Shown: positions 24,500-32,905, counted from the stretch's first letter. The stretch: 47,401 nt of DNA from JALYOC01 sp036675345 (GCA_036675345.1 JAKFFE010000042.1:1-47401); one strand, 5' to 3'. Translations and numbers: made by a program. The notes: a model not told the origin generated them from the sequence alone.

Positions 24500-25114
24500 T
24501 CAAAGGTGCTTCTCGATCTTCCGGAAGAGGTCCACGCGGTCCACCATGTCGGTGATGTAGTCCAGCTTGTCCGTGGAAAGGACCAGCACCGGGCTGAGTT
24601 TGTAGTCTTCGAACCACTCCTCGTACAACGCGTTGAGCCGCGTCAGATAGGGGGTGGGGATCTCCTTCTCCATCTCCCGGCCCCGCAACGCAATCCGCTG
24701 CTTGAGGGTCTTCACCGGGCACTTCAGGTAGATCATCAGATCGGGCGGGGTGAGCACCGAGACCACCGTCTGGTACAGCTCCCAGTACAGCTGGAAGTCG
24801 CGCTTATCGATGAACTTCTGCCGGGCCAGGTTCTTGGCGAAGATCTCCGCGTCCTCGTAGAGGGTGCGGTCCTGGATCGCCGTCCCGGTCCCCTTCTCCA
24901 GCTCGCGGTGGAGTCGGAACTTGTGGGTGAGGAAGAAGATCTGGGAGCGGAAGGCCCAGGTCTTCATGTCCTTGTAGAAGTCCTCCAGGTACGGGTTCTG
25001 GTCGTTCGGCTCATAGAACGGCTGCAGGCCGTACTTGCGGCACAGGAACTGGGTGAGCTCGGTCTTGCCTGCGCCGATGTTGCCGGCGATCGCGATGAAC
25101 TTTTTCCGGGGCAT
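24500..25114 (-). CDS. Deoxynucleoside kinase
   Basis: 204 residues. P-loop GNIGAGKT (11-18), the DR-type motif DRTLYEDAEIF, and a lid region with RGREME are diagnostic of the dNK/dGK/dAK family, which phosphorylates (deoxy)nucleosides at the 5' position using ATP. The exact substrate cannot be read from the sequence. First gene of the operon ending in psuG. A TAGAAC box 12 bases before the ATG, with a weak -35 (TGGTGA, 17-base spacer), may be its promoter. Divergent from plsC. Confidence 0.9.
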   Translation of the reverse strand: MPRKKFIAIAGNIGAGKTELTQFLCRKYGLQPFYEPNDQNPYLEDFYKDMKTWAFRSQIFFLTHKFRLHRELEKGTGTAIQDRTLYEDAEIFAKNLARQKFIDKRDFQLYWELYQTVVSVLTPPDLMIYLKCPVKTLKQRIALRGREMEKEIPTPYLTRLNALYEEWFEDYKLSPVLVLSTDKLDYITDMVDRVDLFRKIEKHL

Positions 25115-25184
25115 GCGGCGGAGGGGGTTCTAACGGCTGGATTCGGCATTCACCAGCGCCATGCTAAGACCACCGGCCCCCACG

Positions 25185-25952
25185 ATGCTGCGCGCCTTCT
25201 TCTATTTCTTCTTCTCCGCTCTGTGGACCGTGCTGCTGATGCCGGTGGCCACCCTCTCCATGCTGTTGACCTGGAACGTCGGCACCTCCATCTGGTGGGC
25301 ACGCAAGGTCTGGTCTCCCGGGCTGCTCAAGCTGGGAGGGGTGACCCTGACCGTGGAGGGACAGGAGAACGTGGACCCCTCCCGTCCGGCGATCTACATC
25401 TCCAACCACCAGTCCGCCGCGGACATCCCGGCGCTGTTCATGGCCCTGCCGGTGGACGTCCGCTACGTGGCCAAGAAGCAGCTACAGTACGTCCCCTTCC
25501 TGGGTTGGTACCTGGTGTTGGCCCGGTACCCGCTGGTGGACCGGGGGAACCGGACCAAGGCCATTGCCTCGATGAAGAAGGCGGCCCAGCAGATCCGCGG
25601 CGGGGTCAGCATCATCGCCTACGCCGAGGGGACCCGGTCCAGGGACGGCAGCGTGCTCCCGTTCAAGAAGGGCCCGTTTGCCCTGGCCCTGGAGGCCCGG
25701 GTGCCGGTGGTGCCGGTGACCATCGAGGGCGCCCAGAAGCTGATGCCCAAGGGCTCCTGGAAGGTCACCCCCCAGCCGGTGCGGGTGAAGATCGGCAAGC
25801 CGATCGACCTGTCCGGCTACCGCGACGACGAGCGGGAACGACTGGCGCAGGATGTCCGCGCGGTGGTGGTCCGGCAGAGCCTGGAGCTGGGCGGGCTGGG
25901 CGCCTCCGCCGAGCCTGCCAGGCCGGGCCCGGACGAGAGGGCCCTCCCGTGA
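25185..25952 (+). CDS. plsC: 1-acyl-sn-glycerol-3-phosphate acyltransferase
   Basis: 255 residues from the ATG at 25185. An in-frame ATG at 25161 adds eight residues, but a TAAGAC -10 box (25165-25170) lies between them and favours the downstream start. An N-terminal hydrophobic segment (FFYFFFSALWTVLLMPVATL) anchors it. The HX4D motif is NHQSAAD. The FPEGTR motif reads YAEGTRS. PlsC acylates lysophosphatidic acid to phosphatidic acid at the inner membrane. No Shine-Dalgarno at either start. Its stop overlaps the GTG of the TPR lipoprotein by four bases (GTGA). Confidence 0.92.
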   Translation: MLRAFFYFFFSALWTVLLMPVATLSMLLTWNVGTSIWWARKVWSPGLLKLGGVTLTVEGQENVDPSRPAIYISNHQSAADIPALFMALPVDVRYVAKKQLQYVPFLGWYLVLARYPLVDRGNRTKAIASMKKAAQQIRGGVSIIAYAEGTRSRDGSVLPFKKGPFALALEARVPVVPVTIEGAQKLMPKGSWKVTPQPVRVKIGKPIDLSGYRDDERERLAQDVRAVVVRQSLELGGLGASAEPARPGPDERALP

Positions 25953-27283
25953 GGGGACTTGCTCTGGTCGCCCTCTGGCTGGCGGTGGCCGGCTGCGCGC
26001 ACACCCCGGCCGGCAGGCCGGAGCTCTCTCCCCGGGCGCGCGCCGAACAGCTGATCGCCTCCGGTGAGTCGGCCAAGGCCATCCCGCTGCTGCAGCAGCT
26101 GCACACCGCCGCCCCCGAGGACCTGGAGGTGGCCCGGGTGCTGGCCGAGGCCCAGGTGAAGGCCGGACGGACCGCCCCCTTCCTGGAGTCGCTGGCCCCC
26201 CTTCCCCCCACCGCCTCGCGGCACTTCATGCGCGCGCTGGTGCTGTTCGCCCAGGCCGCGGACGCCACCCCCCAGGCGCAAGAGCAGATCGACGCCGCGA
26301 TTGCGCTGGCCCCGCGGCAGGCGGAGCTGCATTTTCGCAAGGGGCTGATGCTGCTGGAGTCGGAGAAGTTCGAGGCCTCCTTGGCCCCCCTCACCCGGGC
26401 CCACCAGCTGGCGCCAGAGCGCACCGGTTACCTGCTGCCGCTGGCCAAGGCCCGCGCCCGCAACGCGGACAGCAAGGGAGCGGTGGACGCGATCCGCCTG
26501 CTGATCGGCTCCCAGCCCACCCCCGCCCAGGTGGAGACCGCCCGGGCGTTGATGAACGAACTCTCCGACCCCTACACCCGCGTCCCCCGCGCAGCCGAGG
26601 CCCGGATGGAGGAGGGGCTGGGGTGGCTGCAGCGGTATGACGCCCCCCAGCAGGCGATCGTCCTCTTCGAGGACATCCTCAGCGAGTTCCCGGACCTGGC
26701 AGTGGTGCACGCCCTGCTGGGGCTGGCCTACCAGCGGCTGGACGACGCCGGCCGCGCGGTGGACGAGTTCCGCCAGGCAATCGCCCTCGCCCCCGACCAC
26801 GGACGGTTCCATTTCTACCTGGCCCAGGTCTACCTGAGCCGCCATCGCGCCGAGCAGGCCCGCGCCGAGTTGGAGAAGTCGGTGGCCCTGGATCCGTTGC
26901 TGGAAGAGGCCCACCACAAGCTGGGAGACCTGGCCTTCGAGCGCCGCGAACTGGACGCCTCCCGCCGCCATTTCCAGACCCTGGTGGCGCTGCAACCCGA
27001 CTCGCCTCCCGCCCGTGGAAAGCTGGCCACCCTGCTGCAGATGCAGGGAGACTTCACCGGCGCCGAGCGTCACCTCCGGGCGGTTTTGGAGAAGGACCCG
27101 GAGAACCTGGAGTTCAGCCTGAGGATGGGCACCCTGCTCACCGAACGGGCCCAGGCCGCCAAAGCCCCCCAGGAGCGGACCCTGGCCCGCACCGAGGCCG
27201 AGGAGTGGCTGAACAAGGTGCTCAAGGTCTCCCCTCAGAACGCCACCGCCTCCGCCGCGCTGGAGCAACTCAAGAAGCTGTAG
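25949..27283 (+). CDS. TPR lipoprotein
   Basis: 444 residues. The GTG start overlaps the plsC stop (GTGA). The signal peptide ends in a lipobox (WLAVAGC). About ten tetratricopeptide repeats follow, for example AAPEDLEVARVLAEAQVKAG and FPDLAVVHALLGLAYQRLDD, with Gly/Ala/Tyr at the usual positions. It should face the periplasm or outer membrane and bind protein partners. Translational coupling to plsC suggests an envelope role. Function otherwise unknown. Confidence 0.87.
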   Translation: MRGLALVALWLAVAGCAHTPAGRPELSPRARAEQLIASGESAKAIPLLQQLHTAAPEDLEVARVLAEAQVKAGRTAPFLESLAPLPPTASRHFMRALVLFAQAADATPQAQEQIDAAIALAPRQAELHFRKGLMLLESEKFEASLAPLTRAHQLAPERTGYLLPLAKARARNADSKGAVDAIRLLIGSQPTPAQVETARALMNELSDPYTRVPRAAEARMEEGLGWLQRYDAPQQAIVLFEDILSEFPDLAVVHALLGLAYQRLDDAGRAVDEFRQAIALAPDHGRFHFYLAQVYLSRHRAEQARAELEKSVALDPLLEEAHHKLGDLAFERRELDASRRHFQTLVALQPDSPPARGKLATLLQMQGDFTGAERHLRAVLEKDPENLEFSLRMGTLLTERAQAAKAPQERTLARTEAEEWLNKVLKVSPQNATASAALEQLKKL

Positions 27284-27381
27284 CGCCACCTGGCGGCCCG
27301 CCTCACCACCCGCGGGCCCCAGGCAAGCTGCTGGCGACGATCGGTCCGGGAGTGGAACCAGGGGTCCGGCTCGGGGCCCCT

Positions 27382-27450
27382 GAACCTGGGCGCCGGAGCC
27401 TCCGAACCTTGGGCGCCGGAGCCTTCCGAACCCTGGGTGCCGGAGCCTCC
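27382..27450 (+). repeat. Three tandem copies of a 22-24 base unit
   Basis: Three consecutive copies of GAACCTGGGCGCCGGAGCCTCC, with small changes: 27382-27403 (22), 27404-27427 (24) and 27428-27450 (23). Each contains GGCGCC or GGTGCC. They lie 51 bases before the ATG at 27502. The rest of the 218-base gap shows no gene. Confidence 0.75.
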
Positions 27451-27501
27451 GAACCTGTTTGGCTGGCTTCATCCGTGCGGAGCCCCGTACACTTCCGGGC
27501 G

Positions 27502-28281
27502 ATGAGCGAAGCAGGGAACCCACCCGGACGCGGTCGTCCCAGCGCCCCCACGCCGGGCGCTGCACCCGGTGCATCGGGGACGCGGCCTCGCCCCGGTGCC
27601 TCCGGGGAACGTCCGGCGCTGGGCTCCTCCGGCCCCGGTTCGGCACCTGGGGCCTCCGGTCAGCGTCCGGCGTCCACGGCTCTCCGTCCCGGCGGCGGCC
27701 CTCCGGCCCAGGCCCAGGCCCCTTCGCTGGCCAGCAGCCCTCCCCGGCCCTCCCAGGTGATGTCCGCCGCGCGGGTCCAGCCGGCCGGCAGTGGGTCGGG
27801 GGATCTGAAGCAGAAGCTGAAGGCGGGCGCGGAGAACACCGCCCTCAACGTGCTGGGCGCGGCCCGGGACACCCTGGCCGACTTCACCCGGTCCAGCATC
27901 TACTTCAAGTACAAGGTCCTGATCGCCGCCCTGTGGGCGGTGGCCATGTCCGGAACCCCGTTCGTGGCCTGTCCCTCCAATCCACTCTCCGCCTCCAACG
28001 ATCTGGGCGCGGTGCTGGTGATCGCCGGCGACAAGGATCGCCCGGTGTTCATGGTGAAGAACGAGAGCGAGGACACCTGGCAGGAGGTGATGCTGGTGGT
28101 AGACCAGCAATACCGGGTCGCCAGCCCGGAGGTGGCCCCGGGCGGCAACTTCACCGTCACCCCCCGGCAGTTGGTGGGCGCCAACAACACCCTGGCGCCC
28201 CCGGACCTGCGCCCTCGCCACATGGAGCTTCGCACCGCTGACGGTGACGAGGTCCTGATGGAAGACGGTCAGCCGCGGTAG
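27502..28281 (+). CDS. Gly/Pro/Ser-rich protein with one membrane segment
   Basis: 259 residues. Residues 1-110 are Pro/Gly/Ala/Ser low complexity, likely disordered. A membrane segment follows at about 149-170 (VLIAALWAVAMSGTPFVACP). The C-terminal 90 residues are a compact beta-rich domain (LGAVLVIAGDKDRPVFMVKN and onward), unrecognised. Probably a single-pass inner membrane protein with the C-terminal domain outside. A TACACT box eight bases before the ATG suggests a near-leaderless mRNA. Confidence 0.75.
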   Translation: MSEAGNPPGRGRPSAPTPGAAPGASGTRPRPGASGERPALGSSGPGSAPGASGQRPASTALRPGGGPPAQAQAPSLASSPPRPSQVMSAARVQPAGSGSGDLKQKLKAGAENTALNVLGAARDTLADFTRSSIYFKYKVLIAALWAVAMSGTPFVACPSNPLSASNDLGAVLVIAGDKDRPVFMVKNESEDTWQEVMLVVDQQYRVASPEVAPGGNFTVTPRQLVGANNTLAPPDLRPRHMELRTADGDEVLMEDGQPR

Positions 28282-28342
28282 CACCTGGGTCCGGCCCAGG
28301 TTCCGCTTGAGGCCCAGCGTCGGTTGGCCGAACCTCCCCGCC

Positions 28343-28846
28343 ATGAACCGACCCTTTCGCGTCCTGGGACTGCAGCAGATCGCCGTGGGCGCCGCCGACA
28401 AGGCAGCGCTGCGCAGCCTGTGGGTGGACCTGCTGGGCCTGACTCCCCACGGCAGCTACCGCAGTGAACGGGAGAACGTGGACGAGGACATCACCGTCGC
28501 CGGTGCCGGTCCCTTCCGGGTGGAGGTGGATTTGATGCAGCCCATCGACCCGGCCAAGAAGCCCAAGGTCGACGATCCGTCGCTGAACCACCTGGGGCTG
28601 TGGGTGGACGATCTGCCCGCCGCGGTGAAGTGGCTGGAGGCCCAGGGGATGCGCTTCACCCCCGGGGGAATCCGCAAGGGCGCCGCCGGCTTCGACGTGT
28701 GCTTCATCCATCCCAAGGGGTCCGAACAGTTCCCCCGCTCCGGCGAGGGCGTCCTGATCGAGCTGGTCCAGGCGCCCCCGGAGGTGATCACCGCCTTCAC
28801 CGCCGCCTTCGCTGCCGCGGCGAACGCCCAGTCCGCCGGACACTGA
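28343..28846 (+). CDS. VOC-family protein (glyoxalase/epimerase-like)
   Basis: 167 residues from the ATG at 28343; an upstream in-frame start at 28307 adds non-conserved residues. Two VOC half-folds are visible: GLQQIAVGAADKAALRSLWV and NHLGLWVDDLPAAVKWLEAQ. It resembles methylmalonyl-CoA epimerases or glyoxalases. The first metal His is replaced by Gln (Q12), while the second His (NHLG) and the Glu (LIELVQ) remain. Enzyme activity is therefore uncertain. Cytoplasmic. The gap after it holds the ribosomal operon terminator. Confidence 0.82.
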   Translation: MNRPFRVLGLQQIAVGAADKAALRSLWVDLLGLTPHGSYRSERENVDEDITVAGAGPFRVEVDLMQPIDPAKKPKVDDPSLNHLGLWVDDLPAAVKWLEAQGMRFTPGGIRKGAAGFDVCFIHPKGSEQFPRSGEGVLIELVQAPPEVITAFTAAFAAAANAQSAGH

Positions 28847-29004
28847 GCCCCCGGCCTGCTCCACGGAGAGGCCTCCCGGCCCCCTGCGACGGCGCTCCCG
28901 TCCCCGGGCCCCCTTCCCCGCTGCGGCCGCGCCTACGCCCCATGCAGGCGCATTCCAGGGCCTCCGGGCCGATCGGCGGCACCCCCGGCATGGCCAGCCC
29001 CCGG
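28847..29004. other. No gene seen
   Basis: The gap between the VOC gene and the ribosomal terminator holds only GC-rich sequence without a convincing frame or ribosome site on either strand. Confidence 0.6.
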
Positions 29005-29010
29005 ACAGAA

Positions 29011-29042
29011 CAACGCCCCCGGTGTTTCCACCGGAGGCGCCG
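29011..29042 (-). terminator. Intrinsic terminator of the ribosomal/alpha operon
   Basis: On the minus strand, GGCGCCTCCGGTG and CACCGGGGGCG arms with a GAAA-like loop, followed by TTGTTCT. The stem has one mismatch. It lies 26 bases after the rplQ stop, so it ends the alpha operon. Confidence 0.8.
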
Positions 29043-29067
29043 TTCATTTCAAACTTGCTCGACCGAC

Positions 29068-29487
29068 CTACTCGGCCTTGGCCTCGGACTTGGTCTCGCC
29101 CTCGGCGCCCTCGCCCTTGGCGGCGGCAACCGGACGATCCACCAGCTCCAGGATCGCGATCTCGGCCGCATCGCCCCGACGGAAGCCCTTGCGGGTGATC
29201 CGGGTGTAGCCACCGGGACGGTTGGCGTAACGATCCTTCAGCTCCGTGAACACCTTGTTCAGGATGACGCGGTTCTTGATCGACCGCTCCGCCAGGCGCA
29301 CGTTGGACAGGCCACCGCGCTTGCCCAGGGTGATGATCCGCTCCGCCAGGGGCCGGGCCTCCTTGGCCTTCTGGACGGTGGTCTCGATCCGCTCGTGCTC
29401 CAGCAGAGAGAGGACCATGTTGCGGAGCATCGCCAGCCGGTGGCTGGTCGTACGGTGCAGCTTCCGTTGTCCTACCTTATGACGCAT
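29068..29487 (-). CDS. rplQ: 50S ribosomal protein L17
   Basis: 139 residues. MRHKVGQRKLHRTTSHR at the N-terminus and HERIETTVQKAKEARPLAER are standard L17 motifs. Binds 23S rRNA near the exit tunnel. The last 25 residues are an Ala/Glu/Lys tail, longer than typical. GGGAGAAG lies just before the ATG. Last gene of the alpha operon, separated from rpoA by 122 bases that hold a hairpin. Confidence 0.97.
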   Translation of the reverse strand: MRHKVGQRKLHRTTSHRLAMLRNMVLSLLEHERIETTVQKAKEARPLAERIITLGKRGGLSNVRLAERSIKNRVILNKVFTELKDRYANRPGGYTRITRKGFRRGDAAEIAILELVDRPVAAAKGEGAEGETKSEAKAE

Positions 29488-29564
29488 CGACTTCTCCCAA
29501 CCTCGCCGGCCGTATCAGGTACCGGCGGGAAATGCGGGCCGCATCTGCCCGCGTTTTTGCCCAC

Positions 29565-29591
29565 CGCCGCCCCCCTCTGCAGGAGGCGGCG
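29565..29591 (-). promoter_or_regulatory. Intercistronic hairpin between rpoA and rplQ
   Basis: CGCCGCC and GGCGGCG arms with an inner loop give a stable hairpin in the mRNA 20 bases after the rpoA stop. It may stabilise upstream mRNA or tune rplQ. Confidence 0.45.
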
Positions 29592-29609
29592 ACGGTTCGC
29601 CAAAAGGTG

Positions 29610-30644
29610 TTACGCCTTCGGCTGCGCGGCGCCCGTGCCCGGGGCCGGCAAGGTCTTCGGAGGCCAGTTCTCGAGCTTCATCCCGAGCGACAGACCCATC
29701 TCCGCGAGGATCTCCTTGATCTCCTTCAAGGACTTGCGGCCGAAATTCTTGGTCTTCAGCATCTCCGCCTCGCTGCGCTGCACGAGGTCGCCGATGCTCT
29801 TGATGTTCGCCTGCTGCAGGCAGTTGGCGGAGCGCACCGACAGCTCCAGCTCGTCCACGGAACGGAACAGGTTCTCGTTGAGCTTGGCCTCCTCCTTGGG
29901 GGCCTCCACCGCCACCGGCTCTTCGGTCTCATCGAAGTTGATGAAGACCGTCAGCTGCTCCTTGATGATCTTGGCCGCGTAGGCCACCGCATCCTGGGGG
30001 CTGACCGAACCATCGGTCCACACTTCCAGCGCCAGCTTGTCGTAGTCGGTGACCTGACCGACGCGGGCGTTGGTGACCTGGTAGTTGACCTTGCGGATCG
30101 GCGAGAACAGCGAGTCCACCGGGATGGTGCCAATCGGCGACCCGGCAACCTTGTTCGCCGCTGCCGGGACGTAGCCACGGCCGCGACGGGCGGTGATCTC
30201 CATCCGGAGGCGACCACCCTCGGAGACGGTGCAGATGTGGTGACCCGGGTTGAGGATCTCCACGTCGGCGTCGGCGATGATGTCCCCGGCCTTGATCTCC
30301 TTCGGGCCGTCGGCCTCGATCCGGAGGATCTTCGGCTCGTTGGAATGCATCCGGAGCAGAACCTCCTTGAGGTTCAGCACGATGTCGGTGACGTCCTCGG
30401 CCACCTCGGAGACGGTGGTGAACTCATGATCCACGCCCTCGATCTTGATCGAGGAGATCGCGGAGCCCTGCAGGGAGGAGAGGAGGACCCGGCGCAGGGT
30501 GTTCCCCAGGGTGGTCCCAAAGCCGCGCTCCAGGGGCTCGGCCACGAACTTGCCGTAGGTCTGGGTCAGCGACTCCTGCTCCACTTCCATCCGGCGGGGC
30601 TTGATCAGGTCCCGCCAGTTCTTCGCCACAATCGAATCAGCCAT
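29610..30644 (-). CDS. rpoA: RNA polymerase alpha subunit
   Basis: 344 residues. The N-terminal assembly domain begins MADSIVAKNWRDLIKPRRME, with GTTLGNTLRRVLLSSL. The C-terminal domain (about 260-330; LELSVRSANCLQQANIKSIG) contacts UP elements and activators. Assembles into the beta/beta-prime core. GAGAGG lies upstream of the ATG. Usual alpha operon order (rpsM-rpsK-rpsD-rpoA-rplQ). The C-terminal tail WPPKTLPAPGTGAAQPKA is slightly extended. Confidence 0.98.
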   Translation of the reverse strand: MADSIVAKNWRDLIKPRRMEVEQESLTQTYGKFVAEPLERGFGTTLGNTLRRVLLSSLQGSAISSIKIEGVDHEFTTVSEVAEDVTDIVLNLKEVLLRMHSNEPKILRIEADGPKEIKAGDIIADADVEILNPGHHICTVSEGGRLRMEITARRGRGYVPAAANKVAGSPIGTIPVDSLFSPIRKVNYQVTNARVGQVTDYDKLALEVWTDGSVSPQDAVAYAAKIIKEQLTVFINFDETEEPVAVEAPKEEAKLNENLFRSVDELELSVRSANCLQQANIKSIGDLVQRSEAEMLKTKNFGRKSLKEIKEILAEMGLSLGMKLENWPPKTLPAPGTGAAQPKA

Positions 30645-30741
30645 GTGCTCTTGCCTCTCTTAATGCGCTGGGCGCCACCCACTTCCCCGCCCCGATGGCG
30701 GGAGGACGCGTCGCGGTACCACTGGGTGCTGCAAAGGCCAC

Positions 30742-30773
30742 GGGCCGCCTGGCCGAAATCGGCGCGGCGGCCC
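30742..30773 (-). promoter_or_regulatory. Strong intercistronic hairpin between rpsD and rpoA
   Basis: GGGCCGCC and GGCGGCCC pair perfectly, with a nested GCCGA/TCGGC stem inside. It lies 29 bases after the rpsD stop in a 158-base gap. No T-run follows, so an mRNA-stability or attenuation role fits better than termination. Confidence 0.55.
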
Positions 30774-30802
30774 GGGATGAAACCTGTTCGGCGCTGCTCC
30801 GA

Positions 30803-31429
30803 CTACTTGGAGTAGAGCTCGACGATCAGCTGCTCCTGGATCGGCATGGTCAGGTCCTCGCGGTTCGGAACCTGGCGCACGGTGCCCTTCATCAGCTTCT
30901 TGTCCAGCTCGATCCACTGCGGCACGCCGCGGCGGTCCACGGTCTCCAGGGCCTCGGCGATCCGGAGCATCTTCTTGCTCTTGTCGGCGACTTCCAGGCC
31001 GCTGCCCGGCTTGACCGAGAAGGACGGGATGTTCACCCGCTTGCCGTTCACGGTGAAGTGACCGTGGCGCACCAGCTGGCGGGCCTCGGCGCGGGTGTCG
31101 GCAAAGCCCATCCGGAACACCACGTTGTCCAGGCGCAGCTCCAGCAACTGGAGCAGGGTCTCACCCGTCTTGCCCTTGGCGGCGGCAGCGCGAGCGAAGT
31201 ACCCACGGAACTGGTTCTCCAGCAGGCCGTACATCCGCTTGACCTTCTGCTTCTCGCGGAGCTGCACGCCGTAGTTGGAGAACTTCATCCGGCCCTGGCC
31301 GTGCTGACCGGGAGGATAGGGGCGGCGCTCGATCGCGCACTTGTCCGTGTAGCAACGGTCGCCCTTGAGGTACATCTTCAGATTCTCGCGCCGGCAGATC
31401 CGGCAAGAGCTTGCGGTATAACGAGCCAC
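30803..31429 (-). CDS. rpsD: 30S ribosomal protein S4
   Basis: 208 residues. MARYTASSCRICRRENLKMY has the N-terminal Cys pair CRIC of zinc-binding (C+) S4. The S4 RNA-binding domain follows (LDNVVFRMGFADTRAEARQL). Primary 16S-binding protein; in many bacteria also a repressor of the alpha operon. The start is GTG at 31429, with AAGGAG upstream deciding it. Confidence 0.98.
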   Translation of the reverse strand: MARYTASSCRICRRENLKMYLKGDRCYTDKCAIERRPYPPGQHGQGRMKFSNYGVQLREKQKVKRMYGLLENQFRGYFARAAAAKGKTGETLLQLLELRLDNVVFRMGFADTRAEARQLVRHGHFTVNGKRVNIPSFSVKPGSGLEVADKSKKMLRIAEALETVDRRGVPQWIELDKKLMKGTVRQVPNREDLTMPIQEQLIVELYSK

Positions 31430-31492
31430 TGACTTCTCCTTCGAAGATGGTCTGGGCAGGCGGCCGGGTCACGGCCACCCACCAACTGAAAC

Positions 31493-31972
31493 TTAGACGC
31501 GGCGGCGCTTCGCCATGCGGCAGCCGTTGTGCGGAATCGGGGTCACGTCGCGGATCAGCGCGATCTTCAGCCCGGCGGAGGCCAGCGCGCGCAGCGCGGA
31601 CTCGCGGCCGGCGCCCGGACCGCGCACCAGCACGGTCACGTTCTTGAGGCCGTGCTCCATCGCCTTGGCGGCGGCGTCACCGGCGGCAACCTGCGCGGCG
31701 AACGGGGTCGACTTGCGGCTGCCCTTGAAGCCACGGGCGCCAGCAGAGGACCAGGAGATCACGTTCCCCGAGATGTCGGTGATGGTGATGATGGTGTTGT
31801 TGAAGGTCGACTGAACGTGAACAATCCCGCTCTGGATCGACTTCTTGGTCTTCCGCTTCTTGGACGCCTTGGGGGCATCCGCGCCCTCGGCGCCAGCGGG
31901 AGCCGCAGCGGCAGGAGCCGGCGCGGTGGGGGCGGCGGGGGGCGCCGTGGGGGTCGTGGTCTCTTCAGCCAT
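31493..31972 (-). CDS. rpsK: 30S ribosomal protein S11 with N-terminal extension
   Basis: 159 residues against about 129 usually. The extra ~30 N-terminal residues are an Ala/Pro/Thr tract. The body is canonical: GIVHVQSTFNNTIITITD, SAGARGFKGSRKSTPFAAQ and IPHNGCRMAKRRRV. Sits on the platform near the E site. The extension could reach the solvent side. Between rpsM and rpsD. Confidence 0.98.
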   Translation of the reverse strand: MAEETTTPTAPPAAPTAPAPAAAAPAGAEGADAPKASKKRKTKKSIQSGIVHVQSTFNNTIITITDISGNVISWSSAGARGFKGSRKSTPFAAQVAAGDAAAKAMEHGLKNVTVLVRGPGAGRESALRALASAGLKIALIRDVTPIPHNGCRMAKRRRV

Positions 31973-31999
31973 CGTGAGTCTTGCTCCTGAGGTGATCGA

Positions 32000-32036
32000 A
32001 CCCCACCGGGGACCCTTGGGGGGCCCCTGGCGGGGT
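32000..32036 (-). promoter_or_regulatory. Hairpin between rpsM and rpsK
   Basis: ACCCCGCC and GGTGGGGT pair (one G-U) around a second GGGG/CCCC stem. It lies ten bases after the rpsM stop and covers half of the 74-base gap. Confidence 0.5.
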
Positions 32037-32046
32037 CATTGAGGTT

Positions 32047-32433
32047 TTAGCGACCGGCCGGGGCGACAGCCTTCGGGCGGACGATTCCGCGCTTCGGGCC
32101 CTTGCGGGTCCGGGCGTTGGTGTGGGTGCGCTGACCGCGGACCGGGAGGCCCTTGCGGTGACGCAGGCCACGGTAGCAGCCCAGGTCCATCAGGCGCTTG
32201 ATGTTCATGGTCACTTCGCGACGCAGGTCGCCCTCGACCTTGTGCTTGGTCTCGATGATCTCACGGATCTTGCGAGCCTGCTCGTCGGTCAGGTCCTTGG
32301 TACGGGTGACGGGGTCGATGCCAGCGTCGGCGATGATGTTCCGCGCCTGCTGACGGCCGATGCCGTAGATGTAGGTCAGCGAAATGACCGCGCGCTTGTT
32401 GGGGGGAAGGTCGATGCCTGAGATGCGAGCCAT
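32047..32433 (-). CDS. rpsM: 30S ribosomal protein S13
   Basis: 128 residues. MARISGIDLPPNKRAVISL, the YIYGIGRQQA helix motif and RGLRHRKGLPVRGQRTHTNA are standard. Binds the 16S head and contacts P-site tRNA and L5. The C-terminus is a basic tail. Follows rpmJ by 46 bases. Confidence 0.98.
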   Translation of the reverse strand: MARISGIDLPPNKRAVISLTYIYGIGRQQARNIIADAGIDPVTRTKDLTDEQARKIREIIETKHKVEGDLRREVTMNIKRLMDLGCYRGLRHRKGLPVRGQRTHTNARTRKGPKRGIVRPKAVAPAGR

Positions 32434-32479
32434 GAGTCGTGTTCCTGTTCTTTAACTTTTGAAACCGGGAGCGGAGGGC

Positions 32480-32596
32480 TTAACCCTGACGCTGCTTGTG
32501 CCGGGGGTTGGAAGCGCAGATCACCCGGACGGTCCCCTTGCGGCGGATCACCTTGCACTTGTCACAGATCTTCTTGACGGACGCGCGAACCTTCAT
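32480..32596 (-). CDS. rpmJ: 50S ribosomal protein L36, zinc type
   Basis: 38 residues, below the size many gene callers report. MKVRASVKKICDKCKVIRRK keeps CxxC, and C27 and H32 complete the zinc site (VICASNPRHKQRQG). Start ATG at 32596, preceded by GGAGAAGAAGG. Binds 23S rRNA. Between infA and rpsM, the usual place. Confidence 0.95.
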   Translation of the reverse strand: MKVRASVKKICDKCKVIRRKGTVRVICASNPRHKQRQG

Positions 32597-32686
32597 GGCC
32601 TTCTTCTCCGTAGATGGTCTGACCTGCCCAACGTGGACAGGCTGAGATTCTCTTGAGTACTTCGAAACTGGGACTGCGTGAGCCTG

Positions 32687-32905
32687 CTACTTGGCCCGGT
32701 AGGTGATGCGGCCGCGGGAGAGGTCGTAGGGGGACAGCTCGACCTTCACCTTGTCTCCCGGAAGGATGCGGATGAAGTGCATCCGCATCTTGCCCGAGAT
32801 GTGGGCCAGGACCTTATGTCCATTCTCCAACTGCACGCGGAACATCGCGTTGGGGAGGGGCTCCATCACCGTCCCCTCGACCTCAATGGCATCATCCTTC
32901 GGCAA
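32687..32905 (-). CDS. infA: Translation initiation factor IF-1
   Basis: 72 residues: MPKDDAIEVEGTVMEPLPN and GDKVKVELSPYDLSRGRITY form the S1/OB fold that binds the A site. The start codon is TTG (32905), with GAGAGAGG seven bases upstream. An ATG between them opens a six-codon frame that ends at TGA inside infA, and is probably not used because it has no spacing from the ribosome site. A two-box promoter is about 40 bases upstream. Confidence 0.97.
   Translation of the reverse strand: MPKDDAIEVEGTVMEPLPNAMFRVQLENGHKVLAHISGKMRMHFIRILPGDKVKVELSPYDLSRGRITYRAK

Noticed and set aside
28847..29010. Short reading frames between the VOC gene and the terminator
   Set aside because: Low-complexity Gly/Arg composition and no ribosome site.
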